Assembly: GCF_026340095.1 (NCBI RefSeq)
Contig: NZ_JAPEPO010000001.1
Coordinates: 1-64,000 of the forward strand
DNA from: Streptomyces sp. NBC_01446
Lineage (GTDB): Bacteria; Actinomycetota; Actinomycetes; Streptomycetales; Streptomycetaceae
Direction of reading: 5' to 3'
Length of the DNA: 64,000 nucleotides
In this document: positions 1 through 8,176 of the stretch, piece by piece
How the letters are laid out: every line of letters begins with the position of its first letter
Numbering within the stretch: position 1 is the first letter of the stretch
Program-made: the position numbers and the translations under genes
The notes under the pieces: generated by a model
Seen by the model: the letters and a program-made list of their open reading frames with translations, nothing else
The model's database searches: none
What the model was told of the DNA's origin: nothing

Positions 1-1824
1 CTACGACTGGACCGCGTTCGCCGTCAAGGTCGAGAAGGTCCCCAATTCTGGCGACGACGCGGCGGCGAGTTCAGTGGCGATGGCCCGGAGCAGGTCGCGG
101 GGGACGAGGCCGACCGCGAACGTGGCGATCTGGAGCAGGGACAACTCCGCGGCCATGCGGGCGAACGGCCCATCCAGGAGTGCCGCGAAGTGCGCCCGCA
201 GGATGCGTTCGCCCTCGGTGTGCGCGAGCAGGTCACGCAGCGGTACGTGGACGCTGAGCGGGCCTGGGGGGAAGTCCTCCGGGCGGGGCGGGGGTTCGGT
301 GGACGCCTCCACCTGGGGGCGCTGCGTCCGGGCGAGCAGATGCGCTTCGGTGACCGGGCCCGACTCCGGCAGTCCGAGCCGCACGTACTGCTCCCGCGGA
401 GCGTCCGAGGTCCTCAGCAGGTCGGTCAGCAGCGTCGCCATGCGCAGCTCCAACGCGTCGTCGACGAGCGAGTGTTGCTGCTCGGGGTCGGTTTCCAGGT
501 CGTAGAGCAGGGTTCCGAAGGCGTACGGGTTGGACATGGCGTGGCCCGGCACCTTCAGCAGCGGCACCTCTTTGGTGAAAGAGAACGGTGGTACCAGTTC
601 GGCGCCCTTGAGCTCGGCGGGGGCGAAGCGGCCGCGCATGTGGGTGGGCATGAGGGTGTGCTCGTGCAGGGGCTGGTTGGTCCGCTCCGCGCTCGCCCGC
701 ATGTAGACGTGGCGGCCGTCGGTGACGCTGACGTGGCCGCCGAAGGCGCCGAACAGGCCCGCTTCGCGTACGGGGGTGTCGTCGGTGACGGTCCGCTGCA
801 GCGGGTGGCCCTGCATGTTGGGGGTGGGGGCGAGGCCGAAGTGGTCCAGGAGCGTCGGTGCCAGGTCGATGGTCTGGACGAGAGAGGTGCGGCGCTCGCC
901 CTGGACGCGGCTGCGCGGGTCCCAGATGAACAGAGGGGTGTGGATGGTCTCGTCGTACCAGGGCTGGACGTTCTTGCCCCACCAGCCGTGCTCTCCGAGC
1001 AGCAGGCCGTGGTCGGTGCAGACTATCAGCAACGTGTCGTCCCACAGAGCGAGTTCGTCCATGGTGTCGAGGACTCGGCCCAGGGAGGCGTCGCACATGG
1101 ACAGCAGGGCCGCGTACTCGCGGCGGGCGTGGTCGACCTGTTCGTCACTCTCGCTGACCTGTTTGTAGTCGGGCCAGTCGAAGTGAGGGCCGTCGTAGGC
1201 GTGCGCGTAGTGCTGCTTGTGGCGGGCGTAGCTGAAGAACGGCTCGTGCGGGTCGAACGTCTCGATCTGCAGGAACCAGTCGTCCTCGGCGTGGTTGGTG
1301 TACAGGAACTCCAGGCCCGCGTCGAAGGTGCGGGTCTGCGGGTGGTCGGCCTCGTCCGCGAGGTACTGGCGGTTGATCCAGTCCTGTCGCCAGCCCTCCC
1401 CGCGGCGCACGCGGACGGCGTCGGGAATGTCGGGGTCGGCCACGTGCCCCTTCCAGGGGTCGCCCTCCTGGCCGCGGAAGAACTCGAAGGTGCGGTAGCG
1501 GCCGTGATAGGTGGCGCCGCCGTCCTCCCAGTAGTGCTGATGGTCCGTCACCAGGTGGGTGTGGACGTCGTGTTCACCGAGGATCTGGGGCATCGAGTCG
1601 TCGAAGGGTTCGAGCGGGCCCCAGCTGCGGTGCAGGAAGTTGTGGCGGCCGGTGTGCAGTTCGCGGCGGGCCGGCATGCACGGCATGGAGCCCGCGTAGC
1701 AGGTGTCGAAGGTGGCCGTGCGCTCGGCGAGGCGCGTGAAGTTCGGGGCATGGATTTCCTGTGCCCCGTAAGGCGGCAGGAAGCGCCGGTTGAGCGTGTC
1801 GAACACGACCATGATGGCTTTCAT
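1..1824 (-). CDS. Cys-type S1 family sulfatase (sulfatase 1)
   Basis: Predicted sulfuric ester hydrolase of the alkaline-phosphatase-like fold, 607 residues. The maturation motif C-M-P-A-R is at residues 49-53, followed by E-L-H-T-G; Cys49 would be oxidised to formylglycine. A metal-site D-H-G followed by G-E-H-G is seen further on. No signal peptide is visible, so the enzyme is probably cytoplasmic. The frame could open further upstream, but ATG at 1824 follows a GGGGAAGAGG ribosome site on the minus strand and begins directly with the family's first beta strand (MKAIMVVFDT). The stop is the first codon of the window. It is divergent from the FGE gene with 104 bp between them. Its substrate cannot be read from the sequence. 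Confidence 0.93.
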   Translation of the reverse strand: MKAIMVVFDTLNRRFLPPYGAQEIHAPNFTRLAERTATFDTCYAGSMPCMPARRELHTGRHNFLHRSWGPLEPFDDSMPQILGEHDVHTHLVTDHQHYWEDGGATYHGRYRTFEFFRGQEGDPWKGHVADPDIPDAVRVRRGEGWRQDWINRQYLADEADHPQTRTFDAGLEFLYTNHAEDDWFLQIETFDPHEPFFSYARHKQHYAHAYDGPHFDWPDYKQVSESDEQVDHARREYAALLSMCDASLGRVLDTMDELALWDDTLLIVCTDHGLLLGEHGWWGKNVQPWYDETIHTPLFIWDPRSRVQGERRTSLVQTIDLAPTLLDHFGLAPTPNMQGHPLQRTVTDDTPVREAGLFGAFGGHVSVTDGRHVYMRASAERTNQPLHEHTLMPTHMRGRFAPAELKGAELVPPFSFTKEVPLLKVPGHAMSNPYAFGTLLYDLETDPEQQHSLVDDALELRMATLLTDLLRTSDAPREQYVRLGLPESGPVTEAHLLARTQRPQVEASTEPPPRPEDFPPGPLSVHVPLRDLLAHTEGERILRAHFAALLDGPFARMAAELSLLQIATFAVGLVPRDLLRAIATELAAASSPELGTFSTLTANAVQS

Positions 1825-1857
1825 CGAGCCTCTTCCCCTGCCACGATTCCCCGTGCT

Positions 1858-1875
1858 TATGTGCATACGAACATA
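1858..1875. promoter_or_regulatory. Candidate PadR operator 1
   Basis: The sequence TATGTGCATACGAACATA lies between the divergent sulfatase 1 and FGE genes. It has inverted TATGT/ACATA ends, and 14 of its 18 positions match a second site in front of padR (2933-2950). The shared half-site is CGAACATA. The TATGT-N8-ACATA layout resembles PadR-family operators. Assignment to the local PadR is inferred from position. Confidence 0.5.
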
Positions 1876-1879
1876 GGTC

Positions 1880-1903
1880 GGGGTTGTCGACGGAGACAAC
1901 CCC
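1880..1903. promoter_or_regulatory. Perfect 9-bp inverted repeat upstream of FGE gene
   Basis: Arms GGGGTTGTC (1880-1888) and GACAACCCC (1895-1903) flank a 6-nt spacer. The repeat ends 25 bp before the FGE start and begins 4 bp after the candidate PadR site. It could be a second operator or a 5'-leader hairpin. Confidence 0.4.
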
Positions 1904-1928
1904 CGGTACCCGGAGGATCAGAGCCGAG

Positions 1929-2888
1929 ATGAGCGATACCCGCGCCCCCGCACGCTGCTGCATGCCGACCGGCGGAGGACCGGCGGCCGCCTCCGTGGCC
2001 GTACCCCTGACCGCGGCACCGGGCCGGGTGCGCGACGGGCGGAGGATGGTGTCGCTGCCGGGCGGCGAGTTCCTGATGGGCGCGGACGACGCCGAGGGCT
2101 TCGCCGGGGACGGCGAGGGGCCGGTGCGGGCGGTGCGGCTCGACCCGTTCCGCATCGACGTGTGCGCGGTGACCAACGAGCAGTACGCGACGTTCGTCGA
2201 GGCCACCGGGTACCGCACCGACGCCGAGCGCATCGGCTGGTCGTACGTGTTCGCCGGCTTCCTGCCGGCGGCTCTGCGGCGCGGCGCTCCCCGGCCCGAG
2301 CGAACCCCCTGGTGGTGCGGGGTACGGGGCGCCGCCTGGGACCGGCCGGAGGGACCCGGCAGCACGCTGGAGGGGCGCGGTGACCACCCAGTCGTGCACG
2401 TGTCCTGGAACGACGCCGCCGCGTACGCCGCGTGGGCGGGCAAGCGGCTGCCGACCGAGGCCGAGTGGGAGTACGCCGCCCGCGGAGGGCTCGAACAACG
2501 GCGTTACCCCTGGGGTGACCAGCTCGACCCCGACGGCAGCCACCGCTGCAACATCTGGCGCGGCACCTTCCCCACGAAGAACACCGCCGTCGACGGATAT
2601 CGCGGCACGGCCCCCGTCGACGCCTTCGAGCCCAATGACTTCGGCCTGTACAACACCTCCGGCAACGCGTGGGAGTGGTGCGCCGACTGGTGGACCACGG
2701 ACCACGGATCCGCCCGGCCGCTCGTCAACCCCCAAGGCCCGCGCGGCGGTTCGGACAAGGTGATCCGTGGCGGCTCGCACATGTGCCACGTCTCGTACTG
2801 CAACCGCTACCGCGTCGCGGCCCGCACCGCCAACAGTCCGGACAGCTCCAGCGGACACGCGGGTTTCCGCTGTGTTGCACCCGCGTGA
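1929..2888 (+). CDS. Formylglycine-generating enzyme (FGE/SUMF1 family)
   Basis: Oxidises the cysteine in C-x-P-x-R of type I sulfatases to C-alpha-formylglycine, so it should mature the four Cys-type sulfatases here. The protein has 319 residues. The FGE-sulfatase fold starts near residue 40 (M-V-x-L-P-G-G-x-F-x-M-G) and includes G-N-A-W-E-W near 245-250. The C-terminal R-G-G-S-H-M-C-H-V-S-Y-C-N-R-Y-R contains both catalytic, copper-binding cysteines (Cys286 and Cys291), so it looks like a true FGE rather than one of the many SUMF-fold proteins lacking them. ATG 1929 was chosen over the upstream in-frame TTG at 1884 because GGAGGA precedes it. No export signal is seen. Confidence 0.95.
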   Translation: MSDTRAPARCCMPTGGGPAAASVAVPLTAAPGRVRDGRRMVSLPGGEFLMGADDAEGFAGDGEGPVRAVRLDPFRIDVCAVTNEQYATFVEATGYRTDAERIGWSYVFAGFLPAALRRGAPRPERTPWWCGVRGAAWDRPEGPGSTLEGRGDHPVVHVSWNDAAAYAAWAGKRLPTEAEWEYAARGGLEQRRYPWGDQLDPDGSHRCNIWRGTFPTKNTAVDGYRGTAPVDAFEPNDFGLYNTSGNAWEWCADWWTTDHGSARPLVNPQGPRGGSDKVIRGGSHMCHVSYCNRYRVAARTANSPDSSSGHAGFRCVAPA

Positions 2889-2894
2889 AGACTC

Positions 2895-2923
2895 TTGACA
2901 CCATCCGGGCGACGGGTGAATCT
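2895..2923 (+). promoter_or_regulatory. Candidate padR promoter
   Basis: A consensus -35 element TTGACA (2895-2900) is followed after 17 nt by a weak -10 candidate GAATCT (2918-2923). The candidate PadR operator at 2933-2950 lies just downstream, where a repressor could block transcription of its own gene. Confidence 0.35.
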
Positions 2924-2932
2924 GAGCCTAGC

Positions 2933-2950
2933 TAGGTTCCTGCGAACATA
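2933..2950. promoter_or_regulatory. Candidate PadR operator 2
   Basis: The sequence TAGGTTCCTGCGAACATA ends 10 bp before the padR start. It shares the right half-site CGAACATA with the site at 1858-1875, and its left half is an imperfect reverse copy (TAGGTTCC against TATGTTCG). This suggests autoregulation. Confidence 0.5.
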
Positions 2951-2960
2951 AGAGGTTCGG

Positions 2961-3527
2961 ATGCAGCTCGACTACGTGATCCTCGGTGCGCTGGCGCTTC
3001 GCCGCCTGTCCGGCTATGACCTGCGTCGCTGGATGGAGGGTCCGGGCCGCTACATTGGCTACGGCGTCAAGCTGCCGCAGATCTACCGCAGGCTCGGCAC
3101 CCTGGTGGAGCGCGGCTGGGTGGACTTCGATGTCGACCCGCGCGAGGGCCGCCCGGACGCCAAGGTCTACCGGCTCACCGAGGTGGGCGAACAGGCGCTG
3201 CTCGCGTGGGCGCGTTCCCCGTACGAGCCGTCGCCGCGCCCCATGGACCCCGAGTTCAAACTGCGCTTCATCTTCGCCGGGCAGCTCGACCCCGAGATCG
3301 CCCTGGACGTCGTACGCACCGAGCTGGCATACCGGCTCAAGCACGACGCGCTCAGCGCCACGCTGTACGTCCCAGACCCGTACGAGCCGCAGATCGACGG
3401 CCTCGACGGGGACTGGGCCCGCGAGGTGCACACCATGGCCCACGAGCACGGCTACGCGTTCGCGGCCTCCTACATCGCCTGGCTCCAGCTGACCGAGGCC
3501 CGCCTGGAGGCGCGGCTCGGCCGCTGA
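2961..3527 (+). CDS. PadR-family transcriptional regulator
   Basis: A 188-residue regulator, probably the local repressor of the sulfatase locus. Residues 1-85 form the PadR winged helix, with the hallmarks I-L-G-A-L near the start, L-P-Q-I-Y-R-R-L-G-T-L in the recognition helix and V-Y-R-L-T-E-V-G in the wing. The rest is the helical C-terminal dimerisation and effector domain of the PadR/Vir type. ATG at 2961 follows AAGAGG. The gene lies between FGE and the sulfatase operon on the same strand. The effector is unknown and may be a sulfated sugar or a derivative. Confidence 0.9.
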   Translation: MQLDYVILGALALRRLSGYDLRRWMEGPGRYIGYGVKLPQIYRRLGTLVERGWVDFDVDPREGRPDAKVYRLTEVGEQALLAWARSPYEPSPRPMDPEFKLRFIFAGQLDPEIALDVVRTELAYRLKHDALSATLYVPDPYEPQIDGLDGDWAREVHTMAHEHGYAFAASYIAWLQLTEARLEARLGR

Positions 3528-3576
3528 CCCCGCCCCACCTGGCCCCTCCTCGACATCCCCCATACCGCTTCCGCAG

Positions 3577-3602
3577 CACGTGGCGAGCCGCACCGCCACG
3601 TG
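3577..3602. promoter_or_regulatory. 8-bp inverted repeat upstream of sulfatase operon
   Basis: Perfect arms CACGTGGC (3577-3584) and GCCACGTG (3595-3602) flank 10 nt in the 116-bp gap between padR and sulfatase 2. It may be an operator, or a hairpin limiting read-through from padR. It differs from the PadR-site candidates. Confidence 0.4.
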
Positions 3603-3643
3603 GCGGTCGCCCCTTGCCCGATCCCCGACCGGGAGCCGCACAT

Positions 3644-5224
3644 ATGCGCATCATCTACGTCGACGTGGACACCCTCCGCGCCGACCACACCACCCCGTAC
3701 GGATATCACCGGCCCACCACCCCCAACCTGCAGAAGCTCGCCGACAAGTCCGTCACCTTCGACCGCTACTACTGCTCCGACTCTCCGTGCCTGCCGTCCC
3801 GCACCGCGCTGACCAGCGGCCAGTTCGGCATCACGAACGGGGTGATCGGGCACTTCGGCCCGGCCGCCCAGTTCCGGCTCGACGCCGGGCACGGCCCCGA
3901 GCCCGACCGGCCACTGCTCGGCCAACGCCTCGGCTTCGGCGGGTACTACACCGCCGCCGTGTCGGTCTTCGCCGAACGCCACCGCGCGTACTTCTTCCAC
4001 GCCAACTTCCGCGAGTCGATCCGCGCCACCGACCGGATGGGTGACGAGGAGGCGCACGACGTCAACCGCGCCGCGATCGACTGGCTGCGCCGGCACGCCG
4101 ACGACGACAACTGGTATCTGCACCTGACCTATTGGGACCCGCACACCAACTACACGCAGCCCGCCGAGTGGACCGAGGAGATGGCCGCTTCGGGGCCCGT
4201 GCAGTCCTGGCCGGACGAGGAGACGATCGCCGCGCACGCCGAGGTGTACGGCCCGCGCAGCGCTCTCGACCTGCACTACTCGATCCGCGGCGCGGGCACC
4301 TCGCCCGTCCCGCACAACATGCCGGACGCGATCAGCTCCCGCGCCGACTTCGAGCACCTGATCAACGGCTTCGACGGCGCCATCTCCTACTGGGACCACC
4401 ACTTCGGTCAACTCATGGCCGCACTGGAGGAGTTGGGCATCGCCGACGACACCGCGGTGATCGTCAGTGCCGACCACGGGGAGTCCTTCGGCGAGCTGGG
4501 CTCGTACGCCGAGCACGGGCACGCCAGTGAGCCCGTCCAACGCGTCCCGCTGATCGTGCACTGGCCAGGGCTCACCGACCGGCTGCCCGAGGAGGCCCGC
4601 CGCAACGACGCCCTCCTCTACAACATCGACCTCGCCCCGACCCTGTGCGATTTGCTCGGCTTGGACGTCCCGGCCGGATGGCAGGGAGAGTCGTTCGCAC
4701 CCGCGGTCCGCGGCGAGCACATCGACTCGCGCGAGTACCTCGTCCTCGGCCACGGCGCCCACACCTACCAGCGCGCCGTCCGCACCCGCGACCACCTCTA
4801 CATCCGCACCTACCACCCCGGCAGCTTCCGTACCGAGTGGGAGCAGCTCTTCGACGTCACCAAGGACCCATACCTGACACGGGACTTGAGGGACGACGAG
4901 CCCGACCTCGTGGCACTGATGCGGTCTCATCTCGCCGAGTGGTGGCACGAGTACGCGGGCCGCCCCGGCGCCCTGCCCGACCCCATGCAGACCACCCTGC
5001 AGACCGGGCCCACGTACTACAACGACCCCGCCCGCTACGCCGCGCACCTGCGCGCCACCGACCGCGCCCACCTCGCCGACGACCTGGAGCAGCGCCTCGC
5101 CACGCTGAACATCCCCGTGTCCTGGCATGCCCCCGACCGGCCCCGCACCGCGGAGCTCCTCGAACGCTGGGTCCACCTGCTGCAGACCCGTGACCAGCGC
5201 ACTCCCACCCAGCAGGGCGGCTGA
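3644..5224 (+). CDS. Cys-type S1 family sulfatase (sulfatase 2)
   Basis: Predicted sulfatase of 526 residues. The core begins at the start codon with M-R-I-I-Y-V-D-V-D-T-L-R, and the formylglycine motif C-L-P-S-R is at residues 49-53. A later S-A-D-H-G-E-S-F-G-E stretch supplies metal-site residues. There is no signal peptide. A longer upstream open frame exists, but ATG 3644 follows GGGAG and matches the family start. It is the first gene of a run of five main genes on the plus strand (sulfatase 2, MFS, sulfatase 3, GH3, sulfatase 4) with gaps of no more than about 50 bp. The substrate is not predictable from motifs alone. Confidence 0.93.
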   Translation: MRIIYVDVDTLRADHTTPYGYHRPTTPNLQKLADKSVTFDRYYCSDSPCLPSRTALTSGQFGITNGVIGHFGPAAQFRLDAGHGPEPDRPLLGQRLGFGGYYTAAVSVFAERHRAYFFHANFRESIRATDRMGDEEAHDVNRAAIDWLRRHADDDNWYLHLTYWDPHTNYTQPAEWTEEMAASGPVQSWPDEETIAAHAEVYGPRSALDLHYSIRGAGTSPVPHNMPDAISSRADFEHLINGFDGAISYWDHHFGQLMAALEELGIADDTAVIVSADHGESFGELGSYAEHGHASEPVQRVPLIVHWPGLTDRLPEEARRNDALLYNIDLAPTLCDLLGLDVPAGWQGESFAPAVRGEHIDSREYLVLGHGAHTYQRAVRTRDHLYIRTYHPGSFRTEWEQLFDVTKDPYLTRDLRDDEPDLVALMRSHLAEWWHEYAGRPGALPDPMQTTLQTGPTYYNDPARYAAHLRATDRAHLADDLEQRLATLNIPVSWHAPDRPRTAELLERWVHLLQTRDQRTPTQQGG

Positions 5225-5269
5225 GCCTCCCCACCCGCGCACGCACCCCGCACCGGCAAAGGAGCCGAG

Positions 5270-6634
5270 ATGCCCACCGATGCCGTACCACCAGTGCCGC
5301 CCGTACCCGTGCGATCCGTCCCGCCGCCCACGAAGGCGCCACCGCCCGGCGCCCCTCGCCGATGGCGTCAACTCGCCCTCCTGGGTGGGCTGCTGAATGT
5401 GGACAACAGCGAGTCCAGTGTCCAGTCCGTCCTCTTTCCCGCGCTGCGCGCCTCCCTCGGGCTTCCGCTCGCCGCGCTCGGCCAGCTGGTCGCCGCGAGC
5501 AAGCTGGCCCACGCCGTCGCCGGGCCCCTCTGGGTCGCGCTGGCCCGCCGATGGCCGCGCAAGAACGTCCTCGCCGTGTGCTGCGGATTCTGGGGCGTGT
5601 GGACCGCGGCCATGGGCCTGGCCCAGAACTTCGTCCAGCTCCTCGTACTGGGCACCATCGCCTCCGCCGGGATCGCGGGCGGCGGACCGCTCGTCAACGG
5701 CCTGGTGGCCGACCTCTTCGACGACGCCGACCGCGGCCGCGCGGCCGGTGTGCTGTACGGCATCGCGGCGCTGGGCCTCGGTATCACGGGTCCGCTGCTC
5801 GGCCTGCTCTCGGACGTGGAGAACGGCTGGCGGTACGGATTCTTCGCCTCCGGCACCGTCCAGGTGGTCTTCGGCGTGCTGATCCTCGCCTTCCTCCGCG
5901 ACCCGGGCGTCGGCGCCAGGGACGGCGCCGGCTCCGGACCGGCCGCCGTGGCCCGGCTGACCCGGGCCCAGTTCCGCGGCCTGCTGCGCAACCGCACCCT
6001 GCTGCTGATCTGCGTACAACGCCTGACCACCGGGCAGTTCATCCTGATCAGCTTCGGAGTCACCTTCCTGGTCGACGAGCGCGGCTTCACCAACGCCACC
6101 GCCTCCCTGGTGACACCGGCCGTCACCGTCACCTACCTGCTCGGCACGTTCCTCGGCGGCTTCGTCGCCGACCGGGTCCACCGGCGGCACCCGCGCACCG
6201 GCCGGATCGCGGCCATGCAGACGGCGATCGTCGCCTATGCCGTGGTCGCCTACGCCGCCACCCAGATCGACTGGGGTCCGATGTGGGTGTACATGGTGGT
6301 GTTCGGCCTGGTGGGCGGCGTGCAGAGCGTCAATCCCGGCATCAACCGGCCGGTGGTGATGTCGGTAGTGCTGCCCGAACTGCGCAGTGCGGCCTTCGCG
6401 TTGATGCTCTCCGTCGAGGCCGCCGGGTGGGCCATCAGTTCTCTCCTGGTCGGCTACCTCGGCGACGCGTTCGGCCTGCAGACGGCATTCCTGTGGCTGG
6501 CTGTCGTCCTCATGCTGGCCAACGGCGCCCTGGTGACGCTGCTCTACCGGCCCTACGTGCGCGACGCCGCCGCCGTCCGGTCGGAGCTGGCCCGCCGCGC
6601 CGCCGCCACCATCGGAGGAGCGAAGCAGGCATGA
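5270..6634 (+). CDS. MFS transporter of the sulfatase operon
   Basis: A 454-residue major facilitator with about 12 predicted membrane segments after a Pro-rich cytoplasmic N-terminus (about residues 1-30). A basic loop after the second helix (A-R-R-W-P-R-K-N) is typical of the family. The ribosome site AAAGGAG is well placed before ATG 5270. It lies between two sulfatases, and its stop overlaps the start of a 17-codon open frame by ATGA. I infer that it imports the sulfated substrate, because the neighbouring sulfatases and GH3 enzyme lack export signals. Export of a product is the alternative. Confidence 0.9.
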   Translation: MPTDAVPPVPPVPVRSVPPPTKAPPPGAPRRWRQLALLGGLLNVDNSESSVQSVLFPALRASLGLPLAALGQLVAASKLAHAVAGPLWVALARRWPRKNVLAVCCGFWGVWTAAMGLAQNFVQLLVLGTIASAGIAGGGPLVNGLVADLFDDADRGRAAGVLYGIAALGLGITGPLLGLLSDVENGWRYGFFASGTVQVVFGVLILAFLRDPGVGARDGAGSGPAAVARLTRAQFRGLLRNRTLLLICVQRLTTGQFILISFGVTFLVDERGFTNATASLVTPAVTVTYLLGTFLGGFVADRVHRRHPRTGRIAAMQTAIVAYAVVAYAATQIDWGPMWVYMVVFGLVGGVQSVNPGINRPVVMSVVLPELRSAAFALMLSVEAAGWAISSLLVGYLGDAFGLQTAFLWLAVVLMLANGALVTLLYRPYVRDAAAVRSELARRAAATIGGAKQA

Positions 6635-6684
6635 CCACCGTGACCGAGATCGTCCAGGCCCCGCACCCGGAGAACGCCTCATGA
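6631..6684 (+). CDS. 17-residue micro-ORF coupling the MFS and sulfatase genes
   Basis: Reads M-T-T-V-T-E-I-V-Q-A-P-H-P-E-N-A-S and stops. The start codon overlaps the MFS stop as ATGA, and the stop codon overlaps the sulfatase 3 start as ATGA. A GGAGGAG ribosome site sits about 10 nt upstream. The double overlap suggests a translated coupling peptide, but it could also be a chance frame in GC-rich DNA. I do not recognise the peptide. Confidence 0.4.
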   Translation: MTTVTEIVQAPHPENAS

Positions 6685-8144
6685 GCACCCGCACCGCCCG
6701 CCCCAACTTCCTGATCCTCATGCCGGACCAGCTGCGTGCGGACGCGCTCGGCGCCTTCGGCAACGTGCACGCGGACACCCCGCATCTAGACGCGCTCGCC
6801 GCGCGCGGCACGCGCTTCAGCAACGCCTACGTCCAGCACCCGGTCTGCTCGCCCAGCCGCGCCTCGATCCTCACCGGCTGGTACCCGCACACCGCGGGCC
6901 ACCGCACCCTCACCCATCTGCTCAAGGACCACGAGCCGAACCTCCTGCGCGTCCTCAAGGACGCCGGCTACCACGTCACGTGGGCCGGAATGCGCGGCGA
7001 CACCTTCGCGCCCGGCGTCACCGAGTCCAGCGTCGACGAGTACGGCTTCTCGACCTGGCCCACCCGGCTCCACGGCGGGGACTACCCCGAGGGCGTCTGG
7101 TCCCGGCTGTTCTACCGGGGCCGGGTCCCCGACGACGGCGGGATCGACTTCGACGAGGCCGCGGTGCGCACCGCCGAACAGTGGCTGCGCGAGCCCCCGC
7201 GGGACCGGCCCTGGGTGCTGTTCGTGCCGCTGGTGGCGCCGCACTGCCCGTTCCAGGTGGAGGAGCCGTGGTTCTCCCGGTTCGACCGCGGCGCGGTGCC
7301 CGACCCGGCCCCGCCCGGCGATCCCTCCGGTGAACCGCGCTACCTGCGCGCCGTCCGCGAAGCCCACGGCCTGGACGAGGTCACCCCCGAACAGTGGCGC
7401 GAGGTCGTGGCCACGTACTACGGCATGGTGTCCCGCCTCGATGACCAGATCGGCCGCATTTCCAGGGCAGTTGAGCAGGCGGGCGCGGCGGACGACACCG
7501 TCACCCTCTTCTTCGCCGACCACGGCGAGTACCTCGGCGATCACGGGGTGATCGAGAAGTGGCCGTCCGCGATGCACGACTGCATCACCCGCGACCCGCT
7601 GATCATCAGCGGTGCCGGGCTCGGCGAAGGCGGCCAGGAGTGCGCCGCGATGGTGGAGATGGTCGACGTCCTGCCCACCGTGCTCGACCTCGCGGGCGTG
7701 CCCGCACCCCACCGCCACTTCGGCCGCAGCCTGCTGCCGCTGCTGAGCGACCCCTCGGCGCCACACCGTGAACTCGCCTTCACCGAGGGCGGGTTCACCG
7801 TCGACGAGGAACCGCAGATGGAGCGCGCAGGCTTCCCTTACGACCTGAAGTCCGACCTCCAGCACCAGGACCCGACCTTGGTGGGCAAAGCCGTCGCCGC
7901 CCGGGACCGGGAGTGGACGTACGTGTGGCGCCTGTACGAGCAGCCCGAGCTGTACCACCGCGCCGAGGACCCGCACGAGCGCACCAACCTCGCGGGCCGC
8001 CCCGAACGCGCCGACGTGGAACGGCGCCTGCACGACGCCGTGCTGCGCTGGCTGGTGGAGACCTCCGACTTCATCCCGGCCGATCCCGACCCGCGCCGGC
8101 CCGACGTGGCCCTGCCCGCCCCGGCCGCACCCGCCCGGTCGTAA
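6681..8144 (+). CDS. Cys-type S1 family sulfatase (sulfatase 3)
   Basis: Predicted sulfatase of 487 residues. It opens with N-F-L-I-L-M-P-D-Q-L-R-A-D, the metal-binding first strand, and has the formylglycine motif C-S-P-S-R at residues 56-60 followed by A-S-I-L-T-G. The metal site F-F-A-D-H-G-E-Y-L-G-D-H-G is near residues 275-285. No signal peptide is seen. The P-D-Q-L-R-A-D and C-S-P-S-R pattern is common among sulfatases of carbohydrate-degrading loci. It lies 32 bp upstream of the GH3 gene. Confidence 0.93.
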   Translation: MSTRTARPNFLILMPDQLRADALGAFGNVHADTPHLDALAARGTRFSNAYVQHPVCSPSRASILTGWYPHTAGHRTLTHLLKDHEPNLLRVLKDAGYHVTWAGMRGDTFAPGVTESSVDEYGFSTWPTRLHGGDYPEGVWSRLFYRGRVPDDGGIDFDEAAVRTAEQWLREPPRDRPWVLFVPLVAPHCPFQVEEPWFSRFDRGAVPDPAPPGDPSGEPRYLRAVREAHGLDEVTPEQWREVVATYYGMVSRLDDQIGRISRAVEQAGAADDTVTLFFADHGEYLGDHGVIEKWPSAMHDCITRDPLIISGAGLGEGGQECAAMVEMVDVLPTVLDLAGVPAPHRHFGRSLLPLLSDPSAPHRELAFTEGGFTVDEEPQMERAGFPYDLKSDLQHQDPTLVGKAVAARDREWTYVWRLYEQPELYHRAEDPHERTNLAGRPERADVERRLHDAVLRWLVETSDFIPADPDPRRPDVALPAPAAPARS

Positions 8145-8176
8145 ATGATCCCCGCACCCACGCAAGGGAACCAACG

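Noticed and set aside
3470..6823. Minus-strand frame of 1117 codons opposite sulfatase 2 and the MFS gene
   Set aside because: It is the antisense shadow of clear genes: low-complexity Val/Gly/Gln/His-rich translation, no family and no ribosome site.
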